Source of the DNA: Candidatus Dormiibacterota bacterium
GTDB taxonomy: Bacteria; Chloroflexota; Dormibacteria; Aeolococcales; Aeolococcaceae
NCBI GenBank assembly: GCA_003132525.1
Contig: PKXZ01000088.1
Coordinates: forward strand, 1 to 34,776
Direction: 5' to 3'
DNA: 34,776 nucleotides
Below, piece by piece: positions 7,116 to 15,387 of this stretch (within the stretch, counting starts at the first letter, position 1; every line of letters starts with the position of its first letter). The notes below the pieces were generated by a model. It was given only the letters and a program-made list of their open reading frames with translations. It was not told the DNA's origin and ran no database searches. The translations under genes and the position numbers were made by a program.

Positions 7116-8522
7116 ATGCTCGGTGCGCTCGACAAGCTCACGGCGCTTCTCGGTCCGGCGAGGACCCTGACCGGGGCCGACGTCAGCGAGGACGACTGGC
7201 ATGACGAGTCGCTGGTCGCTCATTGGCATGCGCCGGACATCGTGGTCCTCCCCCATTCCGCTGCCGAAGTCGCCGAGATCATTGCGATTGCGCGCGAGTT
7301 CTCGATGCCGGTCACGGCGCGCGGGTCGGGGACGGGGCTCGCCGGAGCCTGCGTGCCCCGTGACGGAGGGATCCTGGTCGCGTTTCGAGAGATGAGCGGC
7401 ATCCTCGAGATCGACGTCGAGAACCAGGTCGCGGTTGTCCAGCCGGGCGTGAGCCTGCGCGAGCTCGACGATGCCTTGAGGCGACATGGCCTCGTGTACC
7501 CCGTCTTCCCCGGCGAGAGCAGCGCGAGCGCCGGCGGCAGCGTCGCGACCAATGCGGGCGGAATGCGCGCCGTCAAATACGGCGTGACGCGCCACCAGGT
7601 GCTCGGGCTCGAAGCGGTGCTCGGGACCGGCGAGATCATCCGGACCGGGGGTAAGTTCGTGAAGGCGACCTCCGGCTACGACCTCACCCAGTTGATCGTC
7701 GGCTCCGAGGGCACGCTCGCCATCGTCACCGAAGCGACCCTGCGTCTCTACCCGCGCCAGCCGCACGCGGCCACTGTGCTCGCGCCGTTCCGCACCGTGG
7801 CGGAGATTGCCGGCGCGGTGCCGCGCATCGTCCAGAGTGGCGCCGCTCCGATGATCCTCGAGTACATCGACATGATGACGATGGCAGCCATCACCGCAGC
7901 GCGCGGGCTCGAGCTGGGAATTGGGACAGCGGTCAAAGAAGCAGCGCTCGCCTACCTGGTCGTGGTGCTCGAGTCACGTGACCCGGTCCGGCTCGACGAG
8001 GACATCGAGTCGCTCGGCGACCTCATCACGACGCTCGGTGCTCTCGACGTCTACGTGCTCCCGGCTGGTGCGGCGGCGGGTCTCATCGCGGCACGGGAGC
8101 GAGCCTTCTTTGCCGCCAAAGCGGCGGGTGCCAACGAGATCATCGACACAGTCGTCCCGCGCGCCCAGATCCCCGAGTTTCTGGCACAAGTGTCAGCAAT
8201 TGCTCAGGACACGGGGTCGATGGTCCTGGGCTGCGGCCATGCCGGCGACGGCAACGTGCACCTGTCGGTGTTCCAGCCAGACCCGGAGCGGCGCGAGCGG
8301 TTGCTGCGGCGCGTCTTCGAGGCGGGCGCCGGCCTGGGTGGTGCCGTATCCGGTGAGCACGGCATCGGCACCGACAAACGCGCCCATTTCCTTGCCCTGG
8401 AGAACCCGGCGAAGCTCGCGCTCATGCACAGGATCAAGGCTGCGTTCGATCCTGACGGCATCCTCAATCCCGGGGCGATGCTCGAGCCCTCATCCGAAGC
8501 GACCAGCGCGGTGCCCGGATGA
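7116..8522 (+). CDS. FAD-linked 2-hydroxyacid oxidase, GlcD / D-lactate dehydrogenase type
   Basis: This is a complete 468-residue member of the VAO/PCMH flavoprotein family. The FAD-binding half has VTARGSGTGLAGACVP, VQPGVSLRELDDALRR, FPGESSASAGGSVATNAGG and LIVGSEGTLAIVTEATLRL. The cap half ends with CGHAGDGNVHLSVF and GGAVSGEHGIGTDKRAHF, which carry the substrate and metal contacts. The products of this family oxidise glycolate, D-lactate or other D-2-hydroxy acids to 2-oxo acids, passing electrons to the respiratory chain. No glcE or glcF partner is present. AGGAG (7104-7108), which overlaps the preceding stop codon, serves as ribosome site. The gene overlaps the following ThDP enzyme by 4 bp, which ties their synthesis and suggests consecutive steps. 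Confidence 0.88.
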   Translation: MLGALDKLTALLGPARTLTGADVSEDDWHDESLVAHWHAPDIVVLPHSAAEVAEIIAIAREFSMPVTARGSGTGLAGACVPRDGGILVAFREMSGILEIDVENQVAVVQPGVSLRELDDALRRHGLVYPVFPGESSASAGGSVATNAGGMRAVKYGVTRHQVLGLEAVLGTGEIIRTGGKFVKATSGYDLTQLIVGSEGTLAIVTEATLRLYPRQPHAATVLAPFRTVAEIAGAVPRIVQSGAAPMILEYIDMMTMAAITAARGLELGIGTAVKEAALAYLVVVLESRDPVRLDEDIESLGDLITTLGALDVYVLPAGAAAGLIAARERAFFAAKAAGANEIIDTVVPRAQIPEFLAQVSAIAQDTGSMVLGCGHAGDGNVHLSVFQPDPERRERLLRRVFEAGAGLGGAVSGEHGIGTDKRAHFLALENPAKLALMHRIKAAFDPDGILNPGAMLEPSSEATSAVPG

Positions 8523-10072
8523 TCGGCGCCGAGGCACTGCTGCGCAGTCTCGTGACGTCGGATGTCGACGTGGTGTTCGCCAATCCCGGTACCTCGGAGA
8601 TGCACTTCGTCGCCACGCTCGACGCGGTGCCGGAGATGCGTGGTGTGCTCACGCTCTTCGAGGGTGCCGCAACCGGCGCAGCCGACGGCTATGCGCGAAT
8701 GCGCGAGAGCCCCGCCGCGGTGCTGCTCCACCTCGGGCCCGGCCTCGGCAATGGGCTCGCGAATCTCCACAACGCGCGCCGCAGTCATGCGCCCGTGGTG
8801 ACGATCGTTGGCGAGCACGCCACGTACCACAAGCGGTACGACGCTCCGCTCGAGTCCGATATCGACACGGTGGCCCGCAACGTCTCGACGTGGATCCGGC
8901 GGAGCCTCCACCCCGAGTCCATCGGCGCCGATGCGGCTGCCGCAGTCGCCGCGGCGTGCGGTCCGCCGGGACAGATCGCAACCCTGATCCTTCCCGCCGA
9001 CGTCTCCTGGTCTGAGGGTGGTTCGGTGGCACCTGCCGAGCCCCGGGCTCCGCGCGCGGCGGTGCGGGCCGAGGCGCTCGACGCGGTGTCCGCCGCGCTC
9101 CGCTCCAAGCAGAACTCGGCGCTCCTGCTCGGTGGCAGCGCGCTTCGGGAGCGGGGCCTGGTCGCTGCCTCGCGGATCGCCGCGGCAACCGGGGCAGCGT
9201 TGCTCGTCGAGACGTTCTCCGCGCGCGCTGAGCGAGGCGCCGGCATCCCAGTGATCCAGCGGCTGGCGTACCTCGCGGAGATGGCCGCCGGTCAGCTCGA
9301 TGGTCTTCGCCACCTCATCCTCGTCGACACCACATCGCCGGTATCGTTCTTCGCCTACCCCGGCAAGCCGAGCGACCTGGTGCCCGAGAGCTGCGAGGTC
9401 ACTGTCCTTGCGGGCGGCGGCGACGACGCCATCGCCGCGCTGGAGTTGCTCGCCGGCGAGCTGGGCGCCGGCGCCGAGCCCGCCAGCGGATTGCCTGCAA
9501 AGCCGGACAGGCCGACCGGCGAGCTCGGCGCTGAATCGATCGCGCGCGCAATCGGCGCGCTCCTGCCCGAGGGAGCGATCGTTTCCGACGAGGCCAACAC
9601 CAGCGGCACCTTCCTGCCGGCATTCACGGCGGGGGCGCCTCGGCACGATTGGCTCAGCCTCACCGGCGGTTCGATCGGCCAGGGTCTCCCCGTTGCGCTC
9701 GGAGCGGCCATCGCCTGCCGGGAGCGCTCGGTGCTGGCGCTCGAGGCGGACGGTTCGGCACTCTATACCCTGCAGGCGCTCTGGACCATGGCCCGGGAAC
9801 AGGTTGACGTGACCACGGTCATCTTCAGCAACCGCCGCTACGCGATCCTGCGCATGGAACTGGCGCGGGTCGGGGCGACGGCATCCGGCACGCGCGCGCT
9901 GGAGATGCTCGACATCTCCCCACCCGACATCGATTTCGTCGCGCTGGCGCGGGGTCTTGGGGTGCCGGCGACCCGCCCGGACACCGCCGAGGCGTTCACC
10001 GCGGACCTGGAGCGAGCCTTCGCGGAACCCGGCCCGCACCTCATCGAGGCGGTGATCCCCTCGCTGTTCTGA
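8519..10072 (+). CDS. ThDP-dependent decarboxylase/ligase, acetolactate-synthase or benzoylformate-decarboxylase like
   Basis: The 517-residue protein has the three-domain layout of ThDP enzymes. The Pyr domain carries the cofactor-activating Glu48 in LFEGAATGAADGYARM. His71 in LLHLGPGLGNGLANLHNARR lines up with the active-site His70 of benzoylformate decarboxylase. The PP domain begins near GGSIGQGLPVALGAAIA and has the metal motif as ADGSALYTLQALW...NRRYAIL, with Ala replacing the usual first Gly of GDG. It is shorter than true acetolactate synthases (about 560) and close to benzoylformate decarboxylases (about 528). No small regulatory subunit is nearby. Coupling to a 2-hydroxyacid oxidase suggests a 2-oxo acid substrate. 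Its exact reaction is unknown. The stop codon abuts the convergent DUF1684 stop with no spacer. Confidence 0.82.
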   Translation: MIGAEALLRSLVTSDVDVVFANPGTSEMHFVATLDAVPEMRGVLTLFEGAATGAADGYARMRESPAAVLLHLGPGLGNGLANLHNARRSHAPVVTIVGEHATYHKRYDAPLESDIDTVARNVSTWIRRSLHPESIGADAAAAVAAACGPPGQIATLILPADVSWSEGGSVAPAEPRAPRAAVRAEALDAVSAALRSKQNSALLLGGSALRERGLVAASRIAAATGAALLVETFSARAERGAGIPVIQRLAYLAEMAAGQLDGLRHLILVDTTSPVSFFAYPGKPSDLVPESCEVTVLAGGGDDAIAALELLAGELGAGAEPASGLPAKPDRPTGELGAESIARAIGALLPEGAIVSDEANTSGTFLPAFTAGAPRHDWLSLTGGSIGQGLPVALGAAIACRERSVLALEADGSALYTLQALWTMAREQVDVTTVIFSNRRYAILRMELARVGATASGTRALEMLDISPPDIDFVALARGLGVPATRPDTAEAFTADLERAFAEPGPHLIEAVIPSLF

Positions 10073-10687
10073 TCACGAGCGGAGGCGTTCGCCACCACGG
10101 ATGGGAATCGCCAGCCAGTTCTCGCGCGGCGGCAGCGGACAGCTCCATTGCGGGTCGTAGCTGCACGACGGCTGGTACGCGAAATTGAAATCGAGGATCA
10201 GGCGGCCATCCGCGTTGACCCCGAGGTCCGCCCCCTTGGCGGTGTCGACCAGGTAGCGTCCCGCTCCGTAGGTCTCTCCCGCGCTGGTGGCGTCGCGAAA
10301 CGACAGAAAGAAGCCGCCCGAGTAGTCGAGCAGCCAGAACATCGAGAGCCCCACTGACTGACCGCCGAGGATGAACCGCGCTGTCCCCGCGCGCTCGGCG
10401 GTGACATGGCCGCTCGTCGATCCGGGGAGCTCGAACGTTGCGCCGTCGGCAGTCTCGATGTCCGCCAAAGTGCGCAGCGCGGGGTCGTAGTCGTAATAGA
10501 TCGGCTCGGTGACGTCGCCGCGCTCGCTCTGCGGGACGGGGCTCTGCGAGTGCGTACGAAAGAGACGATCACGCACGTCGCGCCAGTGCGTCCACGCAAC
10601 CGCGGGATCCGGTTCGGCGCGGATCGCCGCGTACAGCTCGCTCACCTGTCGACGCCAGTCGGCCAGCTCGAGCCGTTCAGCGATCAC
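10073..10687 (-). CDS. DUF1684 family protein
   Basis: The 204-residue protein matches DUF1684. The central GAGRYLVDTAKGAD and the C-terminal block with LILDFNFAYQPSCSYD, WSCPLPPRENWLAIPIRGGE are the family signature. The N-terminal third is helical (ELADWRRQVSELYAAIRAEP). DUF1684 proteins are widespread in actinobacteria and have no assigned function; the repeated aromatic and Cys residues near the C-terminus are conserved in those I recall. The GTG start lies 18 bp after the stop of the RpiR-type regulator on the same strand, so the two are probably co-transcribed. Its link to the amine operon is positional only. Confidence 0.82.
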   Translation of the reverse strand: MIAERLELADWRRQVSELYAAIRAEPDPAVAWTHWRDVRDRLFRTHSQSPVPQSERGDVTEPIYYDYDPALRTLADIETADGATFELPGSTSGHVTAERAGTARFILGGQSVGLSMFWLLDYSGGFFLSFRDATSAGETYGAGRYLVDTAKGADLGVNADGRLILDFNFAYQPSCSYDPQWSCPLPPRENWLAIPIRGGERLRS

Positions 10688-10705
10688 GCCGGGAATGTAC
10701 CTCGC

Positions 10706-11572
10706 TCAGGGACCGTCGCCGTAGACGACGCCCCCGCGCAGCTCGTCCATGCGTCGCATCCGCGCGTGTGCCGTCTCGCCGAGCCGCGCGAGCACCCCGG
10801 CGATGAGCGCCTCGGTGAGCGCCACCGCGGACACCATCGAGTCGAACGGGGTCACGGTGGTCTGCACGCCGGTGACGAGCACGAATCGCGCCGACGCCGC
10901 AGCCGGTGACAACCAGGGGTCGGTCACCAGCACCACTGTGCTCCCGCGGCCCGCGGCGACCTTTGCGCTGTTGATGGTGTCGCTCTGGTAGCGGCGGTAA
11001 TCGAAGACGACGAGGATGTCGCGGCGCCCGAGGTCGACGAGGTGATCGGCAGGGTTGCTCCGTTCGGGGTCGATGAGCTCGACTCCCGGTCGGAGGAGGT
11101 GCAGCTGACTGGCGAGATATCGGGCAAGGAACGCGCTCACCCGTCCACCCAATGCGAGAACGCGCCGGCGCGAGTCGGCGAGCAGGTCGATCACCGCGTC
11201 GAAATCGTGCTCGGAGACCATGTCGACGCTGGCCCGCAGGCTGTGCTCATGGGTCGCGAACGCGTCATGCAGCGTCGACCCGCTTGCATCTGGCGGAGGG
11301 GTCAGCTCGTAGCGGGCAAGCGGCGAGCTCAAGCGCTCCTGCAACTCCTGACGGAGCGAGTCCTGGAATTCCGGGTAGCCGCGCAGACCGAGCTTGGTGA
11401 TGAATCGAGTCACGGTCGCGGGACTGACGCCGGCGCGTTCGGCAAATCGGGTCAGGTTCTCGAGTCCGGCGACCGGGTAGAAGGCCAGCAGCACCTGCGC
11501 GAGCCGCCGCTCCGAGGCACTGAGCGTTCCCATCCGCTGGCGAACCAGCTCACCAACGAGGAATTCCGGCAT
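10706..11572 (-). CDS. MurR/RpiR family transcriptional regulator
   Basis: The 288-residue protein has an N-terminal helix-turn-helix domain (1-77), with LTRFAERAGVSPATVTRFIT followed by KLGLRGYPEFQDSLRQEL, typical of HTH_6. A SIS sugar-phosphate-binding-like domain covers about 120-255, with RRVLALGGRVSAFLARYLAS and DILVVFDYRRYQSDTINSAK. The start is ATG 11570-11572, placed where the family homology begins; the open frame extends upstream through the promoter region but without similarity. RpiR regulators usually sense phosphosugars, yet several with SIS domains control amino-acid or amine uptake. The gene is divergent from the permease of the amine operon, making that operon the likely target. 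Confidence 0.85.
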   Translation of the reverse strand: MPEFLVGELVRQRMGTLSASERRLAQVLLAFYPVAGLENLTRFAERAGVSPATVTRFITKLGLRGYPEFQDSLRQELQERLSSPLARYELTPPPDASGSTLHDAFATHEHSLRASVDMVSEHDFDAVIDLLADSRRRVLALGGRVSAFLARYLASQLHLLRPGVELIDPERSNPADHLVDLGRRDILVVFDYRRYQSDTINSAKVAAGRGSTVVLVTDPWLSPAAASARFVLVTGVQTTVTPFDSMVSAVALTEALIAGVLARLGETAHARMRRMDELRGGVVYGDGP

Positions 11573-11693
11573 TGAAAGGATTCTTACAGTTTGTACCTGG
11601 TTGGGTCGATCCGATAAATCTGTTGACGCTGGTACAGGCCCGCTGGTACTGTGCGGCCCACCACATCCGGGGTCGCATTTGGGAGATGAGCCG
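11573..11693 (+). promoter_or_regulatory. divergent promoter region with CTGGTAC direct repeats
   Basis: A plausible plus-strand promoter has -35 TTGACG (11623-11628), an 18-bp spacer and -10 TACTGT (11647-11652). CTGGTAC occurs at 11629-11635 and again at 11643-11649, covering the spacer and -10. The sequence GTACCTGG at 11593-11600 is a related third element in partly inverted form. A GGGAG ribosome site at 11681-11685 lies 8 nt before the permease ATG. Because the regulator gene reads away from the same region, these elements are candidate binding sites for it. That binding is inferred. Confidence 0.45.
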
Positions 11694-13244
11694 ATGAGCA
11701 TTCAGGCGGTTGACAGCGATACCGACACGCTCCACAAGCTGGGGTACGCACAGGAACTCCTGCGGCGGATGGGTGGCTTCTCCAACTTCGCTGTGTCGTT
11801 CACGATCATCTCGATCCTGTCCGGCTGCCTGACTGCGTACGGCGTGGCCATGTTCAACGGCGGGCCGATCGACATGAACATCGGCTGGCCGCTCGTCGGG
11901 ATCATGGTCATCATCGTCGGCCTCGCCATGGCAGAGGTCTGCTCGAGCTATCCCACCGCCGGAGGCCTCTACTACTGGTCGGCGAAGCTCGGTGGCAAGA
12001 ACGGACCTGCGTGGAGCTGGTTCACCGGCTGGTTCAACCTTGTCGGCCAGGTCGCTGTGACCGCGGGCATCGATGGCGGACTGGCGCTGTTCGCGTCGGC
12101 GTTCATGAACAACTGGTTCAGCTATCCGCTCGACCCGCCGCACATCCTTCTCGTCTACGCGATCGCGCTCATCATCCACGGTCTCCTCAACACGTTCGGC
12201 ATCCGGCTCGTGGCGCTGCTCAACGACATCTCCGTGTGGTGGCACATCCTTGGGGTGGTCGTCATCGTCGGGTTCCTGCTCATCGCACCCAAGCATCACC
12301 AGTCGGCCGGGTTCATCTTCTTCCACTTCAACAACGGGACGGGAGCGGGATTCCCGGGCAGCATCATTTACGTCTTCCTGATCGGGTTGCTGCTCGCGCA
12401 GTACACATTCACGGGCTACGACGCGTCGGCGCACATGACCGAGGAGACGAAGAACGCGGCAACCGCGGGACCGCGCGGCATCGTCCTGTCGATCGTGGTG
12501 TCGCTGTTCGCCGGCTGGATCCTGCTGATCGGCGTGACGTCCGCGATCCAGAACTACGGCACAGAGTCCGTCGCTGTCGTGCCTGCCGCGCAGATCTTCA
12601 TCGATGCCGCAGGTGGTGCGGCAGGTCAGTTCCTGCTGCTCATCGCCATCGGGGCGCAGTTCTACTGCGGGATGTCATCGATCACCGCGAACTCGCGGAT
12701 GATCTATGCCTTCTCGCGTGACGGCGCGGTCCCCGGGCATCAGCTCTGGAGCAAGATCAACAAGCGGACGCGCACCCCAACCAACTCGATCTGGCTCGCA
12801 GTGGTCGGCGCGTTCATCCTGTTCCTGCCCTATCTCTTCAACGCCTACGCATATGCGGCGGTCATCTCGATCGCGGTCATCGGCCTGTACATCGCGTACG
12901 GCATCCCGATCCTCCTGCGTCTTCGAGCCGGATCGCAGTTCCAGCCCGGTCCGTGGAGCCTCGGAAAGTGGAGCCGCCCGATCGGCACAATCGCGGTTGT
13001 CTGGATCGTGATCATCAGCATCCTGTTCATCCTGCCGACAGCGTTCCCGATTACCGGTACCAACTTCAACTACACGATCGTGGCGTTCGCGGTCGTGCTG
13101 GGCGCCACCACCATCTGGTGGTTCGCGTCGGCGAAGAACTGGTTCAAGGGTCCGAAGATCCAGGGAACCGCCGAAGAACTGGCGTCGATCGAAGCGACGT
13201 TCGTCAGCGGGGCGGCACCGGCGCCCGCGGTTTCGGCAGGCTGA
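11694..13244 (+). CDS. APC-superfamily amino acid/amine/choline permease
   Basis: The 516-residue protein has about 12 membrane helices. The opening, LHKLGYAQELLRRMGGFSNF and then AVSFTIISILSGCLTAYG, is the hallmark of the amino acid-choline transporter subfamily, which includes GABA, choline and polyamine carriers. TAGGLYYWSAKLGG and GYDASAHMTEETKNAATAGP are further conserved loops, the second being the consensus intracellular loop. The ATG is preceded by GGGAG at 8 nt. It heads an operon of gamma-glutamylation genes, so it likely imports the amine that the operon degrades. The exact substrate (polyamine, ethanolamine, GABA or other) cannot be read from the sequence. Confidence 0.88.
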   Translation: MSIQAVDSDTDTLHKLGYAQELLRRMGGFSNFAVSFTIISILSGCLTAYGVAMFNGGPIDMNIGWPLVGIMVIIVGLAMAEVCSSYPTAGGLYYWSAKLGGKNGPAWSWFTGWFNLVGQVAVTAGIDGGLALFASAFMNNWFSYPLDPPHILLVYAIALIIHGLLNTFGIRLVALLNDISVWWHILGVVVIVGFLLIAPKHHQSAGFIFFHFNNGTGAGFPGSIIYVFLIGLLLAQYTFTGYDASAHMTEETKNAATAGPRGIVLSIVVSLFAGWILLIGVTSAIQNYGTESVAVVPAAQIFIDAAGGAAGQFLLLIAIGAQFYCGMSSITANSRMIYAFSRDGAVPGHQLWSKINKRTRTPTNSIWLAVVGAFILFLPYLFNAYAYAAVISIAVIGLYIAYGIPILLRLRAGSQFQPGPWSLGKWSRPIGTIAVVWIVIISILFILPTAFPITGTNFNYTIVAFAVVLGATTIWWFASAKNWFKGPKIQGTAEELASIEATFVSGAAPAPAVSAG

Positions 13245-13270
13245 TAGGCTCACAGATCGGTTCACCAGGG

Positions 13271-13298
13271 GTGCTCGCGGCCGTGGCGCCGCGAGCAC
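13271..13298 (+). promoter_or_regulatory. intraoperonic hairpin between permease and hydrolase genes
   Basis: GTGCTCGCGG (13271-13280) and CCGCGAGCAC (13289-13298) form a perfect 10-bp stem with an 8-nt loop. No U-tract follows; the next bases are GCGAAGGATTTACGAG and the start codon. It sits 26 bp after the permease stop and 16 bp before the hydrolase ATG. It could stabilise or process the mRNA, or partly terminate transcription so that permease mRNA exceeds enzyme mRNA. Confidence 0.55.
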
Positions 13299-13314
13299 GC
13301 GAAGGATTTACGAG

Positions 13315-14049
13315 ATGTCCAAGCCTAGGATCGGTGTGACGTGCAGCCCGCTCCGCGGACCCGCCTATTACCTGCCCTACCTGCGCGCGATTGAGGCCAC
13401 CGGCGGTGAGCCGGTCACGCTCGATCCGCAACCGGGTGGGCTGGCGTCCACGCAGGCGACCTCGATGATCGCGGGCATCGACGGTCTTCTCGTACCGGGA
13501 GGCTGGGACGTCGACCCGCCCGCGTACGGCGAGGACCGCCAGGAGGAAACGCCTGACGTCGACCCGCCGCTGGACCTGACCGAGATCGCCCTCGTGCGCG
13601 CCGCCGTCGATGCAAATGTGCCCGTCTTCGGAATCTGCCGCGGGCAGCAGGTGATCAACGTGGCACTCGGTGGTTCGCTCCGGCAGCACATCGACGGTCA
13701 CGACAACCACGGTCACCCGCGCGACCTGCTCGCCCACGCCATCGACGTCGTGCCCGGTTCGGAGCTGTCGAAGGTGACGCCCGGCGACCGCGTGATGGTC
13801 AACAGCCTCCATCACCAGTCGGTCAAGGACGTCGCTCCGGGCCTGCATGTCACCGCGCACAGCCCGGACGGCGTCGTCGAAGGGATCGAATCAGCCGACG
13901 GAATGATCGTTGCGGTGCAGTGTCATCCAGAGGAGCTGCTCAGCCAGCAGGGATGGGCGATGGCGCTGTTCCGCGGATTCGTCGGCCGCGTTGCCGACCA
14001 CAACCACAACGGCGCGGTTGCCACCGACGCCGGCAAGGAGGGCAGCTGA
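13315..14049 (+). CDS. puuD: gamma-glutamyl-amine hydrolase, class I glutamine amidotransferase (PuuD-like)
   Basis: This 244-residue protein belongs to the peptidase C26 family. It shows IDGLLVPGGWDVDPPAYGE (about 55-73), the nucleophile Cys108 in FGICRGQQ, and the His204/Glu206 pair in VQCHPEE. The family hydrolyses gamma-glutamyl amides, such as gamma-glutamyl-GABA in the E. coli Puu pathway, to glutamate and the free product. The Cys-His-Glu triad is complete. In M. tuberculosis the related gene (Rv2859c) lies between glnA4 and aldC; here it precedes the ligase gene and is separated by only 3 bp. It likely releases the final oxidised product and recycles glutamate. Confidence 0.88.
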   Translation: MSKPRIGVTCSPLRGPAYYLPYLRAIEATGGEPVTLDPQPGGLASTQATSMIAGIDGLLVPGGWDVDPPAYGEDRQEETPDVDPPLDLTEIALVRAAVDANVPVFGICRGQQVINVALGGSLRQHIDGHDNHGHPRDLLAHAIDVVPGSELSKVTPGDRVMVNSLHHQSVKDVAPGLHVTAHSPDGVVEGIESADGMIVAVQCHPEELLSQQGWAMALFRGFVGRVADHNHNGAVATDAGKEGS

Positions 14050-14052
14050 CCG

Positions 14053-15387
14053 ATGCTCACGCTCGACGAGCTCACCCAGGAGGTCGAGGCCGGCAAGGTC
14101 GACACCGTGGTCGTCGCGTTCACCGACATGCAGGGACGCCTGATGGGCAAGCGCATGGAGGCACATTTCTTTCTCGAGGAGATGGAGCACAAGAATCCGA
14201 TCGAGGGCTGCAACTATCTGCTCGCCCTCGAGATGGAGATGGACCCGGTGCCCGGGTATGAGATCGCGAGCTGGGAGCGCGGCTACGGCGACTTCTCGAT
14301 GGTTCCCGATTTCGCGACCATGCGCCGCATTCCCTGGCTCGAGGGCACGGCACTTGTCCTCTGTGACGTGGCGTGGAACGACGGCACACCCGTCCGGCCG
14401 TCGCCCCGCCAGGTGCTCAAAGCGCAGGTGGACCGGGCACGAGCCCTTGGCTTTGAGGCGATGTTCGGCTCCGAGCTCGAGTTCTTCCTGATCAAGCAGA
14501 CCTATGCACAGGCGCACGCGCAGCATTACCGTGAGCTGACGCCATCGGTGCCGTACATCCTCGATTACCACATCCTCGCCACGAGCTACGACGAGCCGTT
14601 CATCCGCTCGGTGCGCAACAACATGCAGGCAGCGGGGATGCGCGTCGAGACGTCCAAGGGCGAAGCCTGGCCCGGTCAGCAGGAGCTCAACTTCCGCTAC
14701 AGCGACGCGGTCACGATGGCAGACAACCACGTCATCTACAAGAATGGGATCAAGGAGATGGCCCAGCAGAGTGGCCAGTCGGTCACCTTCATGGCCAAGC
14801 CCGATCACACCTGGATCGGAAGCTCGTGCCACATCCACTCGAGCCTCTGGGGTGACGGCAATGCCCTCTTCTCCGGGGAATCGCCGCTCTTCAAGCAGTA
14901 CCTTGCGGGACTGATCTCGTGCGCAGACGAGTTTGCGGTGTTCCTCGCGCCCAACATCAACTCGTACAAGCGATATGCCGCCGGCAGCTGGGCGCCGACG
15001 ACGCTCGCGTGGGGCTACGACAATCGCACCTGCGGGTTCCGCGTGGTCGGCCACGGCAAGGCGCTGCGGGTCGAGTGCCGTATCCCGGGCGCCGACGCCA
15101 ACCCGTACCTCGCTTTCGCGGCCCTGCTCGCCGCGGGTCTCCACGGCATCGAGCACCAGCTCGAGCTCCCGCCGGTCTTCACCGGCAACGCCTACGAGTC
15201 CGACGTGAAGCGTTTTCCGCACACGCTCAACGAGGCGATCAGCGCGCTCGAGCACGGCAAGGTCGCCCGCTCCGCGTTCGGCGATGACGTCGTCGACCAC
15301 TACCTCAACTACGCGCGCACCGAGCAGCAGCTCTTCGACAAGGCGGTCACCTGCTACGAACGCGAACGCTTCTTCGAGCGCGGATGA
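14053..15387 (+). CDS. glutamine-synthetase-like gamma-glutamyl-amine ligase (GlnA4/PuuA type)
   Basis: The 444-residue protein has the beta-grasp N-terminal domain (1-110; FTDMQGRLMGKRM) and a full catalytic domain. Metal and substrate residues appear in FGSELEFFL (138-146), WPGQQELNF, SSCHIHSSLW, PNINSYKRY and NRTCGFRV. It resembles GlnA3/GlnA4 and PuuA, which use ATP to join glutamate to an amine, rather than true ammonia-assimilating GS. No GlnE adenylylation site is evident. In Streptomyces coelicolor the GlnA3 protein makes gamma-glutamylpolyamines and GlnA4 makes gamma-glutamylethanolamide; which applies here is unknown. The gene overlaps the aldehyde dehydrogenase gene by 4 bp (ATGA). 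Confidence 0.87.
   Translation: MLTLDELTQEVEAGKVDTVVVAFTDMQGRLMGKRMEAHFFLEEMEHKNPIEGCNYLLALEMEMDPVPGYEIASWERGYGDFSMVPDFATMRRIPWLEGTALVLCDVAWNDGTPVRPSPRQVLKAQVDRARALGFEAMFGSELEFFLIKQTYAQAHAQHYRELTPSVPYILDYHILATSYDEPFIRSVRNNMQAAGMRVETSKGEAWPGQQELNFRYSDAVTMADNHVIYKNGIKEMAQQSGQSVTFMAKPDHTWIGSSCHIHSSLWGDGNALFSGESPLFKQYLAGLISCADEFAVFLAPNINSYKRYAAGSWAPTTLAWGYDNRTCGFRVVGHGKALRVECRIPGADANPYLAFAALLAAGLHGIEHQLELPPVFTGNAYESDVKRFPHTLNEAISALEHGKVARSAFGDDVVDHYLNYARTEQQLFDKAVTCYERERFFERG

Noticed and set aside
7116-10072. Glycolate oxidase plus glyoxylate carboligase pair
   Set aside because: No glcE, glcF, hydroxypyruvate isomerase or tartronate semialdehyde reductase gene is present, and the ThDP enzyme looks closer to benzoylformate decarboxylase in length and His71.
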